A stretch of DNA of 64,000 nucleotides from Diphasiastrum complanatum (GCA_029204225.1 CM055106.1:19538149-19602148); one strand, 5' to 3'; positions 25,286-37,485 are shown, numbered from the stretch's first letter. Notes: a model not told the origin generated them from the letters alone. Numbers and translations: made by a program.

Positions 25286-26440
25286 TTACTGTGGTGGCCA
25301 GTACTTGTGCAACCGGCTACCATTGATGGGTGTGTCGAAGGGTGTCCCATCAAGTTGTTCTAAGTTCACGACCCCATGATTAAGAATTTCCTTGATCCTA
25401 TAAGGACCTTCGCCCGTGAATTTTAACTTCCCCTTGATCGCCTTGGTTTTATACATCAGGACCAGATCTCCTGAATGAAGATCCTTCTTTTGTAATCTAC
25501 GATCATGCCAAGCCTTGCGTCTTTCCTTTTCCGCTGTCAGTGCATGCACAGCTAGTAAGCGTGTTTCACAACGTTTATGCAGAGCTTCGTGGCGTAGCTG
25601 TAGAGATTTGGACTCATTAAGACGTTGCGCGGTGGCAATCCTTAAAGATGGAACAAAAAACTCTACTGGCATCACAGCATCCTGACGACATACCAATTGG
25701 AAGGGTGTTTGATCGGTGCTCCCTTTATATGCTGTCCTGAATGCCCATAGTGCAGCATGCAACTTGTGTTCCCAATCTGATCTGCTAGCTTCAACTGTTT
25801 TCGTGAGCACGCTACACAAGATCTTATTGGATGATTCTGCTTTTCCATTACCATGAGGATAATAAGGCATACTGGTTCTGTGGATCACGAAGAATTCCTC
25901 CAACAAGACCTTGATGGTCTCGTTGATGAAATGGCTTCCGCGATCACTGACTAGTTCCACCGGGCATCTGAAGCGCACAATGATATTTTCATAAAGGAAC
26001 TTGGCAGTGGTCCTAGCGTCTGCTACTCGTACTGCCTTGGCTTCGACCCATTTGGTGAGGTAGTCTGTGTCTACGATTATGTATCGAGCCTGGGAACTCC
26101 TTGCTGCAGGGTGAATTGGACCAATATAATCCAATCCCCATTTTTCGAACGGTGCTTGGACTAAGACTGGATGCAATAAATCATAGTTCAATCTCATCGC
26201 ACTTTTTCAAGTATTCCTCTATGTCTTTATGAATCGTTGGCCACCAACATCCTGATTGCAGGATCTTGCGAACTGTAATGTCAGATGCAAAATGACCTCC
26301 ACCCATGCCTTCATGGGAAAGCGAAATGATCTGGGTGATCTCATGAGGAAGAATACACCATCAAAGAATTCCGTCTGGACCTCTTCGATACAACTGGCCG
26401 GCAATCAGCTGATAAGGTCTAGCTTTTAAGATCAATTTCC
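25286..26440 (-). pseudogene. gypsy integrase
   Basis: The core (25286-26197) keeps the three catalytic positions: Asp in WGLDYIGP, Asp in VSDRGSHF and Glu in GKAESSNK. The C-terminal part has GDLVLMYKTKAI and GEGPYRIKE. The zinc-binding N-terminus (26198-26440) retains HEGMGGGHF, but a 26-bp deletion after KKCD removes the second half of the CxxC and shifts the frame. The other copy still has the bases at 37650-37675. A stop also lies in the H..H region. Confidence 0.9.
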
Positions 26441-26444
26441 ACTG

Positions 26445-26980
26445 TTACGCCTTTGGTAATGATTTGTCTGGTTGGCCCCGCATTAGATATTCAACAATGT
26501 CGGCCGCCCATTCTGATACCATATCTACGTAAAATAAGACAGCATCTGCCAGCTCATCGTCGGGTTGGGTTGCAATCTCCTTTTCCTTGACTTGTGACAC
26601 ATGATCTGCCATGTAGTGTTGTTTTCCCTTGCGAACTACAATCCGAAAATCAAATTCCAACAACAATAGGATCCATATGGTGATTCTCCCGGTGTTGCAA
26701 GTTTTATTAACGAGATATAGCAAGGGTTGATGGTTCGTATAAAAAGCAAAATGTGTGGCCATCAAATAGTGTCGAAACTTCTTAACTGCATAGATCATTG
26801 TCAGTGCTTCTTGTTCTGTGGTTGAATAATTCATTTCGGTATCACTGAGTTGTCGGCTTGCAAATCGGATTGGAAAATCCTTTTTGTGTTCACCTGGCTG
26901 GGTTAAGACTGCTCCAACTGCATACTTCGATGCGTCCGTATGCACGTGGAACTCAATGGACCAATTGGGTGGTCGTAGGA
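26445..26980 (-). pseudogene. gypsy RNase H
   Basis: Open block with HTDASKYAVGAVL, TEQEALTMIYAVKKF and FAFYTNHQPLLYL. In the last motif the catalytic Asp of YTDH has become Asn. The sister copy has the opposite pattern (HTNAS but YTDH). Confidence 0.9.
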
Positions 26981-26996
26981 TTGGTGCTGAGAGCTT

Positions 26997-27960
26997 CTAG
27001 AAAGCCTTTAGAGCTTTCTCATTCCAATGTGGATCCGTTGTGAGCTTGTAAATTGGTCTGGCTAACTCCGCAAAATCAAGAATGAAGATCCTATAATAGT
27101 TAGCATGACCCATAAAAATGTAGACCTCGCAGATCGTCCCCGGTGGTGGTAGATCAACAATGATCCTGATCTTTGATAGATCTGTGGCGATCCCGTGTCT
27201 TGACACTATATTGCCGAGTATCAAGCCATGTGTCACCCAAAATTGACATTTTTCTGGATTCAGAGAGATCTGGTATTCATGACAATTTTGTAGTACCTTC
27301 TCCAAATTGGATAAGTCTTCTAAATCTGGTCCATGCACGCACAGATCGTCCAAGAAAATTTTCAATTTTTTTTGCAAATAATCTTTGAATGCCGCCTGCA
27401 TGACTCACTGGAAAGTGCTTGGGGAATTGCAAAGTCCGAATGGCATTACTTTATAAGCATAAGTTCTCCATTCCGTGGTGAATGTTGTCTTGTGCTGGTC
27501 CTAGGGGGCTATTTTCACCTGGTTGTAACCGTTGAAGCCGTCTAGAAAACTGTAGGCTTCGTCACCAACTACTCTATCGAGGACACTTTCCGTAAATGGT
27601 AAATGAAAATGGTCCTTCTTGGTGACTGCATTAAGCGCCTTCAGATTCACACAGATACGCATTTTGCGATTCTTCTTGGGTACTATCGGCGATACCCATT
27701 CCGTGTGCTCGATTTTCTAAATGAAATATGCATCCATAAGTTTTTGCAACTCTTGCTTGATCAGTTCTGTATAATTCGGGTTGCAACGGTAGTAACGACT
27801 TACCTTGGGGACTGCTCCATCCACCAAAGGTATGGTGTGCTGGACTACTGTTGGCGGAATGCCCTTTAGATCACTATAGCTCCAGGCAAAACAGTCTTTA
27901 TATTCCACCAACAAGGACCGTAGTCTCTTGAACTGTGTGGGTGTTAACTGCTCTCCCACA
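26997..27960 (-). pseudogene. gypsy reverse transcriptase
   Basis: The N-terminal lead-in (about 27717-27960) includes HTIPLVDGAVP. The middle (27402-27716) is shattered by stops and frameshifts. The active-site block KIFLDDLCVHG near 27350 keeps both Asp. The thumb/connection region has LNPEKCQFW and MGHANYYRIFI. Confidence 0.9.
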
Positions 27961-28899
27961 TGCAGTATCCTTTCTTCTTCTCCTGGTTCGGCAAGATTCA
28001 TCGGCTGTGTTCGCGTAGGTCCCTCGAAGACTTGTTCTGCTGGTGCCTGACTTTGATCAGGTTCTCGTTGGGCTTGCGACATCATGATTACCACATCGTC
28101 CACTGTATAATTCTTGAAAGTATCAGACATCTCATGAACTGGAGCTCGTCGAGATTCCTCTTTCAACATATTGATCTTGGCCCGACTGGTCATTTTTTTA
28201 TTTTCTTCCACCTGTGTAGAAGATGACGCTGTATCTGAGTCCAACTTGATTGACTTCAAGGAATCCAACACCTTCCTATTGTCCTTTTTTGTCATTTTGA
28301 TGGATTCATCCTTGTTGTATTTCTTTGGGACTGCTGTGACATTTGCCTGATGGTTGTGAGTATCAACGTCTACTGTAACTATTGCCTCTTCGGGTAGGTC
28401 ACTCCATCGGATCACCTGGTTGTAGCATTGTTTCAACTGATTCCTCTTATTCGCAGGTGCCTTGGGTGGTTCGATCCTTGAGAATTTCGCCATAGCAAAC
28501 CTTTGTGGTGGTTGAGCTGGTACCTTCTTGGTTCCGTAACGATCTAGGTCCATGTGGTGTAGGACTTGTTCATCAGTCAGCTCAATCTCCTTATTATAAA
28601 TTAGAGCATGTTGCCAAGGGACTAGATCATCGTCCACTGGGTTCTCAATCGGCTCTGCTGACAGCCATGCTACGTTTATCATATTCACTCCAAATGTGAT
28701 TGGTGTGTCCATAGTGTAACATTTGGGTGAAGATGTACTCGGTTCTGGATCTGATTCATATTGACATGCCTGGCAGTCAATAGTTGCTAATGCAACCATC
28801 CATCTCATGACATCCGTCTCTGAATGATAGTGACCTCCCTTGGCTGGCCTTGGGCGGTCAATCGTATGATCTGTCGTGGATGATCCGTCATCAGCTTTG

Positions 28900-29320
28900 G
28901 GTGCAATAGGTTTCACCGCCCATGTGGTTGGATCTACCTTTACAGCCTGTTCTCTGTTCTCGAAGGTGAGTTTTCCTATACCCCAATTGTGTACTACTTG
29001 CGCAGCTCTCAACCATGGTCTTCCCAGTAAAATACGGTATGCAGATGGAGCTTCAGGTATATCCATGACCACAAAAGTAATCACATACTGCATGTCTGCT
29101 ATCCTTACGGGGATATAGGCAACTACACCTTTTGGTTTCACACAAGATTGATCTGCTAGTTTGATGGCGAATCTGGCTGGCTTCAATCCTTGTAATCCCC
29201 ATTTTTCGTACAAAGTAGTGGAGATCAGATTGACACCTGATCCTCCATCTACCACTGTCGCCTCGTCCTCGTATCTCTTGTGTTTGATTGGCAAAGTGAT
29301 GTTGTGTTCCTCACTTTCCC
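28900..29320 (-). pseudogene. gypsy retropepsin-like protease
   Basis: Within the open block 27717-29705, the active-site loop reads VVDGGSGVNLI (Asp at about 29249), where relatives usually have D-S/T-G. The downstream ILLGRPWL near 29030 is the conserved second half of the retropepsin fold. The upstream ~150 codons are a charged linker. Confidence 0.82.
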
Positions 29321-29800
29321 ATGCTGCTCCGATGTGGAGGACGTTACTTGTTTCATCATAGCCCACACAATAAATGAGCTCAGGCGCTACTGGCTCCTCA
29401 TCCGTCTTGGCCCATTCAACCAAAAGGCTTTTTGCTTGTGGTGCAATCCATAGTAGTTCTCTGAGGGGTAAACTAACGTGGCTTGACAGCAAGAGTGTGA
29501 GCCTTTCAGTGCATGGTTCCTCAGGCTCCACCATGTGAAAAGGTGGTTCATGTTGGTGCAACCGATCATTCTGATCAGTGCGCAGTGGTGAGCCTGGTTG
29601 CGGATCCCGTTCGACGCCGACTGGAGGTTCTGTGGGATTGTTTTGTTCTTGCTCTTTTTTCTCCTCTTGTGTTTTTTGTACCCAGTTCTTATTTTTTGGT
29701 ACCACCTTCTCTCTTCCCTCACATTCGGATATGGCGCTGAAGTTGAGGGTTGGTCGTCAGTGACCGATGGTGGTGGTGAGGGAGCCACTTCCTTTCTCTT

Positions 29801-31356
29801 CTATGCTCGCGTAACAGCTAACACAGGAGCATAGTCGTGTTGTCCTTTCGATGGCATCCCTGTTGGAACTGTTGATTGCTGCTGTATGTCAATGAGGTTA
29901 AGAGGTGCACTGGTGCCAGGTTTAAATGGACAATTCTTGAAACAATGTCCATAACCGCAATCCCGACAGGAGATTGTATATTGTCCTTTGTAGGGACATC
30001 CTGCAATTCTGTGTCCCTCGCCGCACCTGTAGCAGCCATAATTTCTTCCACCTTGATGTTGAGTTTGAGCTGTATAGGCCGATACATATTTATTTATGGC
30101 AGGATCCATAAATGGTTCATCTGGTCCGTACCAGTGCTGCTGCTCAAGTTGAGGTGACATTTGCAATTCTTGTTCTACTGCTGTCAAGTTTACATGGGCC
30201 ACTTGTTGATGGGCTGGCCCTGGTGGAGCAGGTAAGGCCATGCGTTGTGGTTGATTGGGTGTGTCGTACCTTGGTGCCACGTTAGGTGTCCCCTGATGAT
30301 AAGGATAAGAAGCTTGATAGGGACTTCTCTTCTGTTGAACAACCCTGGGGTTAAACGGGCAAAATGTCATATCGTGCGATGTTGCATTGCACAGATGGCA
30401 AAATCTATGTGTCAGTCTCAGATTTTGCTTTAGGATTGGACACTCGTTCGTTGTATGGTTTTGCATGCATACTGAACACCATACATTCTCTCGTCGAGGA
30501 TACTGCATTTGGGTTGGTTCCGGTTGATGTGGAGTTACTGCTACAGTTCCTTGTAAGGCCTTCAGTTTCTGGTCAAACTGCGCCGTAAGTTGTTCCATCT
30601 GTTGTTTGTGTAATTTTGTCATTTGTTCCAACAACAGTTCTGTGGATAGAGTGGATGCATTTGACGATGATAATACGATCGAGGAAGTAGGAGTGTGGGT
30701 GGATGGATATTCATCGTCAGATCCCTCATCCTCTTCCCTGATGGCATCTTCCATAGCTTCTTGCAGAGTAGCGTACTACTCCCGTCTTTTCAGTTCTCTT
30801 CTGATGCTTTGTGGTAATCCGCTTAGGAACCACATGATCACCGCATGATTGGGAGTCAGGGATGCACTGCACTCGGATCATAGATGTTTGACCCGTTCAA
30901 TATAATCATGTTTCCCATCTTGACTTTGCTTAGCAGGAGAAACGGGTCTTCCAGAAACTTTTTTGGTTTAAAGCACGTAATGAGAGCCACTTTAACTGCC
31001 TCCCAGGTGGATTTCTCTTCCTCTAACAGGTTGAAAAACCAATCCTGAGCCACTGCAAGTAAGGACATAAGGTATAGTATCAGCTTCTCTGTAGGTGTCC
31101 GTTCGTCGTAGATTTCACAAGCTTGCTCGTAGATATGGAGGAATCAGATGAGATCTGAGGATCCGTCGTATTTTGGTATCTCCATCCGTGGTGCTCTCCG
31201 AACTACATGCAAGGGTCCGACAGGTACAGGTTGGCCCATTGGATCCATTGGTGCTGGTTCCAGTTCTGCCTCTTGTTGCACACCTGCTAATCTGGGAAGA
31301 TGTGGTGCTTGATTTGCTATCCTTCGTGCTATTGATCGTCCCAATCTCAGATTCAT
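29801..31356 (-). pseudogene. gypsy gag with four CCHC knuckles
   Basis: The N-terminal capsid part (30856-31356) has IPKYDGSSDLI, a TGA stop (from an Arg codon by C-to-T), and AQDWFFNLLEEEKSTWEAV, the retrotransposon-gag fold signature. The C-terminal block (29801-30754) is open for 317 codons. Four Zn knuckles are visible: CSVCMQNHTTNEC, CHLCNATSHDMTFC, CYRCGEGHRIAGC and CRDCGYGHCFKNC. Three have CX2CX3HX4C spacing; only the second has the common CX2CX4HX4C. A Gln/Pro-rich spacer separates knuckles 2 and 3. A frame break lies between the two blocks. Confidence 0.88.
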
Positions 31357-31379
31357 CTGGTGGTGGGTTCCAAAGTGAT

Positions 31380-32579
31380 TGGATCTTGCTTATACAATAG
31401 AATGCAGTCTAGATCTTCAAGGATCTGATCGATTTGATCGGCCGAAATGAATTTTAGGCCTTTTGCGGTGGTTTTTCCTTGATAACTTTTTTTTTCCTTG
31501 CACTGATTGACCTGAGATTTTGACAGTAGCTGGATCTGATGCTAATCTTTCCACTGATCTGGTATGCGAGGGTTATCTTGTGCGAGGGTTGGCTGTGCGA
31601 GGGTTCTTTAGCTGTTTTTGTAGGTAAAAAACTTGATATCTTTCAGATCTCTGAGAAGTAACTGTCGCAAGCTTCATAGTAGCTGGATCTGGGTTGGATC
31701 TCACTATAGAAATCTTTGCGTGAGTTAACTCTTGCAAGAAGTGAAAATTCACTATCTGCGAGGGTTAAAAATCACTTTTTGGGCTTGATCTTCATCAGAT
31801 CTTCATACTAACTCTTGCAGGCTTTAACACTGATGTAATTTGACATTTTGAATCAATTGAGATGGTTTGCGAGAGTTTTTACTCGAATGATTTTGCTGAC
31901 AAGCTCTTCTGTGCCCTGGTCTCACTGAGATGGAACTTCAAAATCCTCCGCGAGAGTTCTTGATCACTGGAACTGAAAATTTCACTATCTGCGAGGGTTC
32001 ACTAGTACTTTCTCACGTTTTTTCACTGGGAACTCTCGCATAAGCACTTAATCATGAAACTAACTCTCGCAAGCCTCTCTATGTCCTAGTCTCACTAAGA
32101 TGGAACTTCAGAGGGCTTTGCAAGAGTTCTTATGAAGATTTGAATTCTTTTGGATTTATTCAAGGGTTTTTTTGAATTTTTTATGATTTTTCTTTGATTT
32201 TTACAATCTGCTTGGAACTAACTCTCGCAAGCTTCTATGCAGTTCTGGGACAGTACCCTGGAGCTACTGCTAGTCATGCAAGGGTTAATTCCTTCTGATT
32301 TTAGAGATATAAAAATCTGATGAGTTTTTTTTGGCTCTTTTTCCCTCCAAAATGCAGATTGGTGTGTTTTTTGAGTTTTTTGGATGATTGGTTTGAGTTT
32401 CAAGCCCTTAGAGGTTGTTCAGGATCTCCTCTACCCTTCACACCTCCTCCGCTAGCTGTGAATAGTCCAAACACGAAAAAATATAGAAAACTAACTCTAA
32501 ACTCCCTTATCTACCTAAACTACTCTAAAAAACAAGAAAAATAACTAAAATACAACTAAACTAATTAGTGGAAACCTAT
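31380..32579 (-). other. gypsy 5' leader with a repeated CGCA-containing motif
   Basis: Non-coding region between the PBS and gag. A decamer of form TGCGAGGGTT / AACYCTCGCA recurs about a dozen times between 31560 and 32290 on both strands. The same motif is dense at 38990-39340 in the other gypsy copy, there after integrase. Confidence 0.7.
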
Positions 32580-32596
32580 CCCCGGCAACGGTGCCA
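32580..32596 (-). other. Primer binding site, tRNA-Asp type
   Basis: The minus strand reads TGGCACCGTTGCCGGGG one base after the LTR end, the site commonly used by Athila/Tat gypsy elements (one difference from TGGCGCC). Confidence 0.88.
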
Positions 32597-32597
32597 C

Positions 32598-33403
32598 TGT
32601 GGGATCGATGATCTTTCGTAGTATAACCCTTCCGCCTGTCAACAAAGGTTAGATCACTGGATAGGTGCCTAACTATGCATAGATGCTACTTTTAGTTAAA
32701 TTCCTACTTTCTCCCTTAACTCTACTCACCACTATGCTACTCCTCTACACTAACATTCATCATAGTTTGGGTGAAGGGAAGAGATAGAAAAGAAGAGGTT
32801 GAGAAGAGAAGAGAGGAAGAGAGAGAGATAGAGAGTGAGGGTGGAGGTTAGCTCAAATGCTCCTTATGTTTGCTAATGGAAAAACATTCACTATGGCAAA
32901 CAATAAACATGGAAATAGAAAGCAATGGAAAACACAATCAAGAGCATTAGCAAGTAGTGAATAGCAAATGAGGATGCTTCTCTTCCAAATGAGGATGTTT
33001 CCTCCTTCTCATTAAGCATGGAAATAGTGTACAAATGGTGCTTTTTTATAAAATGGGAAAGGCCCTTGCCCCTCAATCTTATTGGCTAATATTCACAATG
33101 ATCCTAGCCATTCATCTTGGACCCAACTTGATCCAAGGGTCCACAAAAAATACATTAGAAATCACAAGATTCATGTGAGTCCCAATTTGGACCCAACTCT
33201 AAAAAGTGATCTCTTAGTTTAAAAATGACATTGGGCCTCTAGTTTTATTTTAATTACAAGGCCCAAGTCAAGTTTATTTTATTTACAACTTCAATTGCGT
33301 GCTCATTGGGCCATGGACTTATACACGCAGAATGTCATGCCCTCGCAACACATTTTATTGGAGGATTTTATTTATTTACTCTTTGTTGGGAATACCCCCA
33401 ACA
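32598..33403 (-). repeat. 5' LTR of the minus-strand gypsy element
   Basis: 806 bp, TGTTGGGGG...CCCACA on the minus strand. It matches 45827-46633 in reverse orientation over its whole length, including the GGGTATTCCCAACA start and a TATA region (TTTTATAAAA, about 33040-33052). Confidence 0.92.
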
Positions 33404-33885
33404 ATCTTTTAGTGTACTTCTAAAAGGTCGATATAGTATTTCAGTGTAAAGACAGATAATTTGAGAATTATCCCATCTCTAAATACTTATTTGATATTGA
33501 AGTCAGACTAAAGATTGATTTTTAGGGTAATTGTGAAAGTTAAATGATTGATTTGTTAGCTTTTAAACTTAATTTTCAGGTTTGGTCGACTGCTCATCCG
33601 GTGTATCATATAAATTTAGTTTATACGATGATGACAGTTTGATGTATTGAAGATTTTGTCCATTTGAAAGATTTATCACACAATGTACCTTTGGACCCTG
33701 AATGAGTACTCAGGATCAGAGATAAACAATTGAGAAATTGTTCTATCTTTGTGTGCTTGCTTAGGTTGGTTGTTCAAATTGAGAATAATGATTCATGGGA
33801 AGAGTTAAAAGCATACATATTGGGTTTTCCCTAGTTACTCGTCTTGAGGACAGAACTGGTTTAAGGGGGGAAGAATATTACGTCC
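33404..33885 (+). pseudogene. Ty3/gypsy chromovirus integrase tail with chromodomain remnant, and PPT
   Basis: One plus-strand frame, interrupted by a few stops, reads AHPVYHINLV (the integrase HPVFHVS block, near 33585), then PLDPE and VLRIRDKQLRN, and then DSWEELKAYILGFP, which matches the end of a chromodomain (TWE...FP). A TAA is followed by a polypurine tract TTAAGGGGGGAAGAA (33859-33874), where an LTR should start. The Athila/Tat-like LTR interrupts it on the left at 33403. This is a different gypsy lineage from its neighbours. Confidence 0.75.
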
Positions 33886-34035
33886 ATGTCCTGTATAAGG
33901 GAGTCAGAATAGTTTCTGACATGGATAGCCGGTCACTCCAGATGTATATGGTTATTGGTTATGTCGATTAATCTATCGATTATCAAGATGTCTAAGTATC
34001 ATCTCCATATTGATCTTCCTTAAGAATATGCTCCA

Positions 34036-35250
34036 ATGTCAAAAAAAAATGTGAAAGGATCCACATTACCAGCTCACCAAATCGTCCATCACAGGATGGA
34101 AGATAGGAAAAATTGTGATCTATGGGTTGATGAAAGTTTATATCCAATTGATCCAAGCTCAATGCAACATCCAAATTTTGGATCAGTCACACAACTCATA
34201 CTGTTTTTGTGTGAAGGACACAATGGTCTATTGGGTTATTGTGAAAGATTCAAAAGTTATGGCATTGGTAATTTAATGAAAAAAAATTCATTGTTTGGAA
34301 AATATGTTGAATGGTTTGCTTACTGACTACAGAGGAAAAGAAACTCTTTTGTTGCAAACAAAAGAAGAGAATGAAATCTTGAAGTTAGATAATTCTCGTT
34401 TGCAAAATCTTATATTAAACCTTAGCCAAGAAAATGACAATATGAAATTAATTGCACAAGCATTGCGTACCTCATATTGTCAAATAAATAGATAAGTGAA
34501 CACATTATGGAAATAAATACAGAACAATAAGTGAAAAAGAGTTATGTTAAAAGGTACTGGCAGACTTTCATCAAGTGGAGGTCAACGAAAAAAAAAGAAT
34601 TTGGGCTTTCAACATAGTTGGAAAATCTTTGAGTGCAATACTTACAGCCAAGTCAACGACAAATCTACTAGAAAATCAACGATATTCTTGAATCAAGTCC
34701 AAGATTGTTGAGGCCTTTATGAGCGAAGTTGGCAAGATTATTGATCGAAAATTGATACAAAGAGCATGTGATTATTCTGGCATTAGCAGGGATGCATATG
34801 ACACAATGTTTAAAATTATCAAAGAGGCATTTGGACAAGTACATCTAAAATAATTTCTTAATCCTCGACCATTTCAAATCAAATTAGAGAGGGATGTGTT
34901 AAACAGGGGTATGCAAAACATCATTGGTATTTCTTACCATATCAATGAAACTTATAACTCAAAACTTGGCACTTTGTCATATGATTTCACCAACAACATG
35001 TTTGTAGATTTGAATCATTTACTGAGATTTATTGTAAAGTTTTATGGAATCGCAAATGAAAGTGTTGAAAAATTGATATTAGTTATCAAGTTAGATGGAT
35101 CAGAAGTAAGAAAGGGACAAAAGCTGGAAAGGATTAGTGTTACACTTATGAATGGAGCCTTAAGCAATACGATAAAATCGGAGAGTCTTAATTTCAATGT
35201 GCAATCCAAAATTAACATTTGGTGGTTAGCAGCTTTCCAGGTAATATTCT
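34036..35250 (+). pseudogene. Unrecognised decayed protein-coding region
   Basis: Several plus-strand open blocks lie close together: 34036-34326 (ending LFGKYVEWFAY), 34295-34495 (a coiled-coil-like block, LKLDNSRLQNLILNLSQEN), a block near 34715-34850 (SEVGKIIDRKLIQRA, YSGISRDAYDTMFKIIKEAF) and 34896-35300 (LRFIVKFYGIANESVEKL, IKLDGSEVRKGQKLERI). They appear to be one broken gene with about three frame changes. I do not recognise the family. It sits between two gypsy pieces and may be transposon cargo or an unknown element's gene. Confidence 0.4.
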
Positions 35251-36257
35251 TGTGTTCTTCTCTAAGATTTAAATCTATTTTACTGAGTACTAGTAACTAA
35301 TTCTTTTAGTGAATTTATGATTGTGTGTTTTAAAGTAATATTGTTTTGTTATTACCTAAGATTTAAATATATTTGATGGAGTGATACTATTCAAGTCACT
35401 TAATATAGTCTATGATTTTGTGTTTCAAACACGTTTTAAAAGAAGATCATGACATTCTATTTTAAATTTTTAGTAAAACAGATTATCCAGAGATAATTAA
35501 GAATCATATGAACGACACACCACTCAACGTTCTTGGAATAGTTGATTTTAATGTGGGCATTTTAGGGTTAGTTCGGGATTCATTTTGCTTGATTTAAGTG
35601 GATTGGCTTGTTTGAAATCTAATCTGATTAATAACAGAAAAAGCTATTCAGATCACCAATCTTAAGATCCATTTGAATCTGAGATATCAGAGAAAATAAC
35701 AAAAATCGGTCAAATCTGCCAAATTGGTCAAAAAAGAGGCAAAAAGCGTCATCAGAGCTGATAACTTTTTATCCTCTTTCAGGAAATCTTCGTCGAGCTT
35801 TAGACACCTTTGGTTTTGTTTACAAACCTTCAGTTTGAAGGGCGAAGATTAATTCTTAGCAGATTTCTAGAAACATCAGAAAAACCTTCAAAAAACACCA
35901 AAAAATCATCAAAACCCTAAAAATACAGAAAAAGAACCTTCGTCCGGTTCACTGTGCTTAAATGTGATTCAGATCTATCTACTGCCAGGTCGGCAAAGAA
36001 TAATACCAAAAATAGAAAGGTTTTCAGAGAATCAGTTGTCATATTGTCATATTTTAGGTGTTGCGGTGCAAGTACAACTTTGTGTCACTCTGATTGGTGG
36101 ATAAATATAGGCCCTAGACCTCAATTCATTTCTTGACAAATGTATGGCTATAATCAACAGGAATGGGCTATAAATATGGGCATCACTTTCCATACTAAGA
36201 TTTTGTGACTGGGAAACCCATATCTGACATTTTTCCAAATTTAGAGAAATCTGATAT
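35251..36257. other. Non-coding, nothing recognised
   Basis: AT-rich, with an A-rich run of short AAACC/AAACACC pieces near 35880-35935. Homology to the gypsy family begins at about 36258. Confidence 0.45.
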
Positions 36258-36278
36258 TTGCGGCATCTTTCAAATACT

Positions 36279-36836
36279 TTCTACAGTTTTTTAGATAGCT
36301 TCAGCGGCTACGACCAGGTGAAAATAGCCCTCCAAGACCAGCACAAGACAACGTTTGCCACGGAATGGGAGACCTATGCCTATAAAGTGATGCCATTCGA
36401 ACTTTGCAATACCCCAAACACTTTCCAACGAGTCATGTAGGTGGTATTCAAAGATTACTCGCAAAAATTTTTGTTAATTTTCTTCGACGATCTGTGCGTG
36501 CATGGACCAGACTCAGAACACTTATCCAATCTAGAGAAGGTGTTACAAAAATGCCGCAACTACCAGATCTCCCTGAATCCAGAAAAATGTCAATTCTGGT
36601 TGACACATGGCTTGATTCTCGGCCATATAGTGTCAAGACACGGGATCGCCACAGATCTATCAAAGATCAGGATCATTGTTGATCTACCACCACCGGGGAT
36701 GATCCGCAAAGTCTACATCTTCATGGGTCATGCTAACTATTATAGGATCTTCATTCTTGATTTTGTGAAGTTAGCCCGACCAATTTACAAACTCACAACA
36801 GATCCACATTGGAACGAGAAAGCCCTAAAGGCTTTT
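36279..36836 (+). pseudogene. gypsy RT, N-terminally truncated
   Basis: Begins at FLDSFSGYDQVKIALQD, equivalent to the palm motif carrying the first catalytic Asp, then FATEWETYAYKVMPF, a stop, and LIFFDDLCVHG with both Asp of the active site. LNPEKCQFW and MGHANYYRIF follow, as in the sister copy. A stop near 36837 precedes RNase H. Confidence 0.92.
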
Positions 36837-36879
36837 TAGAAGCTTAAGGATGGTTTCAGCACTAATCTTACGCCAACCC

Positions 36880-37485
36880 AATTGGTCCATTGAGTTTCAC
36901 GTGCATACGAACGCATCAAAGTATGCAGTTGGAGCAGTCTTAACCCAGCCAGGTGAACACAAAAAGGATTTTTCAATCCGATTTGCAAGTCGATAGCTCA
37001 GTGATACCAAAATGAATTATTTAACAACAGAGCGACAAGCACTGGCAATGATCTATGTGGTTAAGAAATTTTGTCACTACCTGATGGCCACACATTTTGC
37101 TTTTTATACGGACCATCGACCCTTGCTCTATCTTGTTAACAAAATCTGCAACACCGGAAGAATCACCAAATGGCTACTTCTGTTGTTGGAGTTTGATTTT
37201 CGGATAGTAGTTCGCAAGAGAAAACAACACTACATGGCAGATCATGTGTCACAAATCAAGGGGAAGGAGATTGCAACCCAACCCGACGATGAGCTGGCAG
37301 ATGCTGCCTTATTTTACGTGGACACAGTACCAGAATGGGCTGCCGACATTGTTGAGTATCTTATGCAGGGCCAACCAGACAAATCACTACCAAAGGCGGA
37401 ACAATGGAAATTGATCTTGAAGGCTAGACCTTATCAGTTGATTGCCGGCCACTTGTATCGAAGAGGACCAGACAGAATTCTTCGG
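36880..37485 (+). pseudogene. gypsy RNase H
   Basis: The first catalytic motif is HTNAS (Asp to Asn by G-to-A); TERQALAMIYVVKKF (Glu to Arg context) and FYTDHRPLLYL follow. The open block 37012-37488 covers the C-terminal half and the linker with ADHVSQIKGKEI. Confidence 0.9.

Larger units (their letters stand above)
25145..33403 (-). mobile_element. Ty3/gypsy retrotransposon (Athila/Tat-like clade), 3' truncated
   Basis: On the minus strand: 5' LTR, PBS of the tRNA-Asp type, a ~1.2-kb leader, gag with four CCHC knuckles, protease, RT, RNase H and integrase. The order RT-RH-INT, the Asp-type primer and the absence of a chromodomain fit the Athila/Tat side of plant gypsy elements. Homology to the second copy (36258-46633) ends near 25145, so the post-integrase region and 3' LTR are missing here. 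Multiple stops and deletions make it non-autonomous. Confidence 0.92.

Noticed and set aside
30856-31068. Independent small gene
   Set aside because: It is the capsid part of gypsy gag separated from the rest by a stop and a frameshift.
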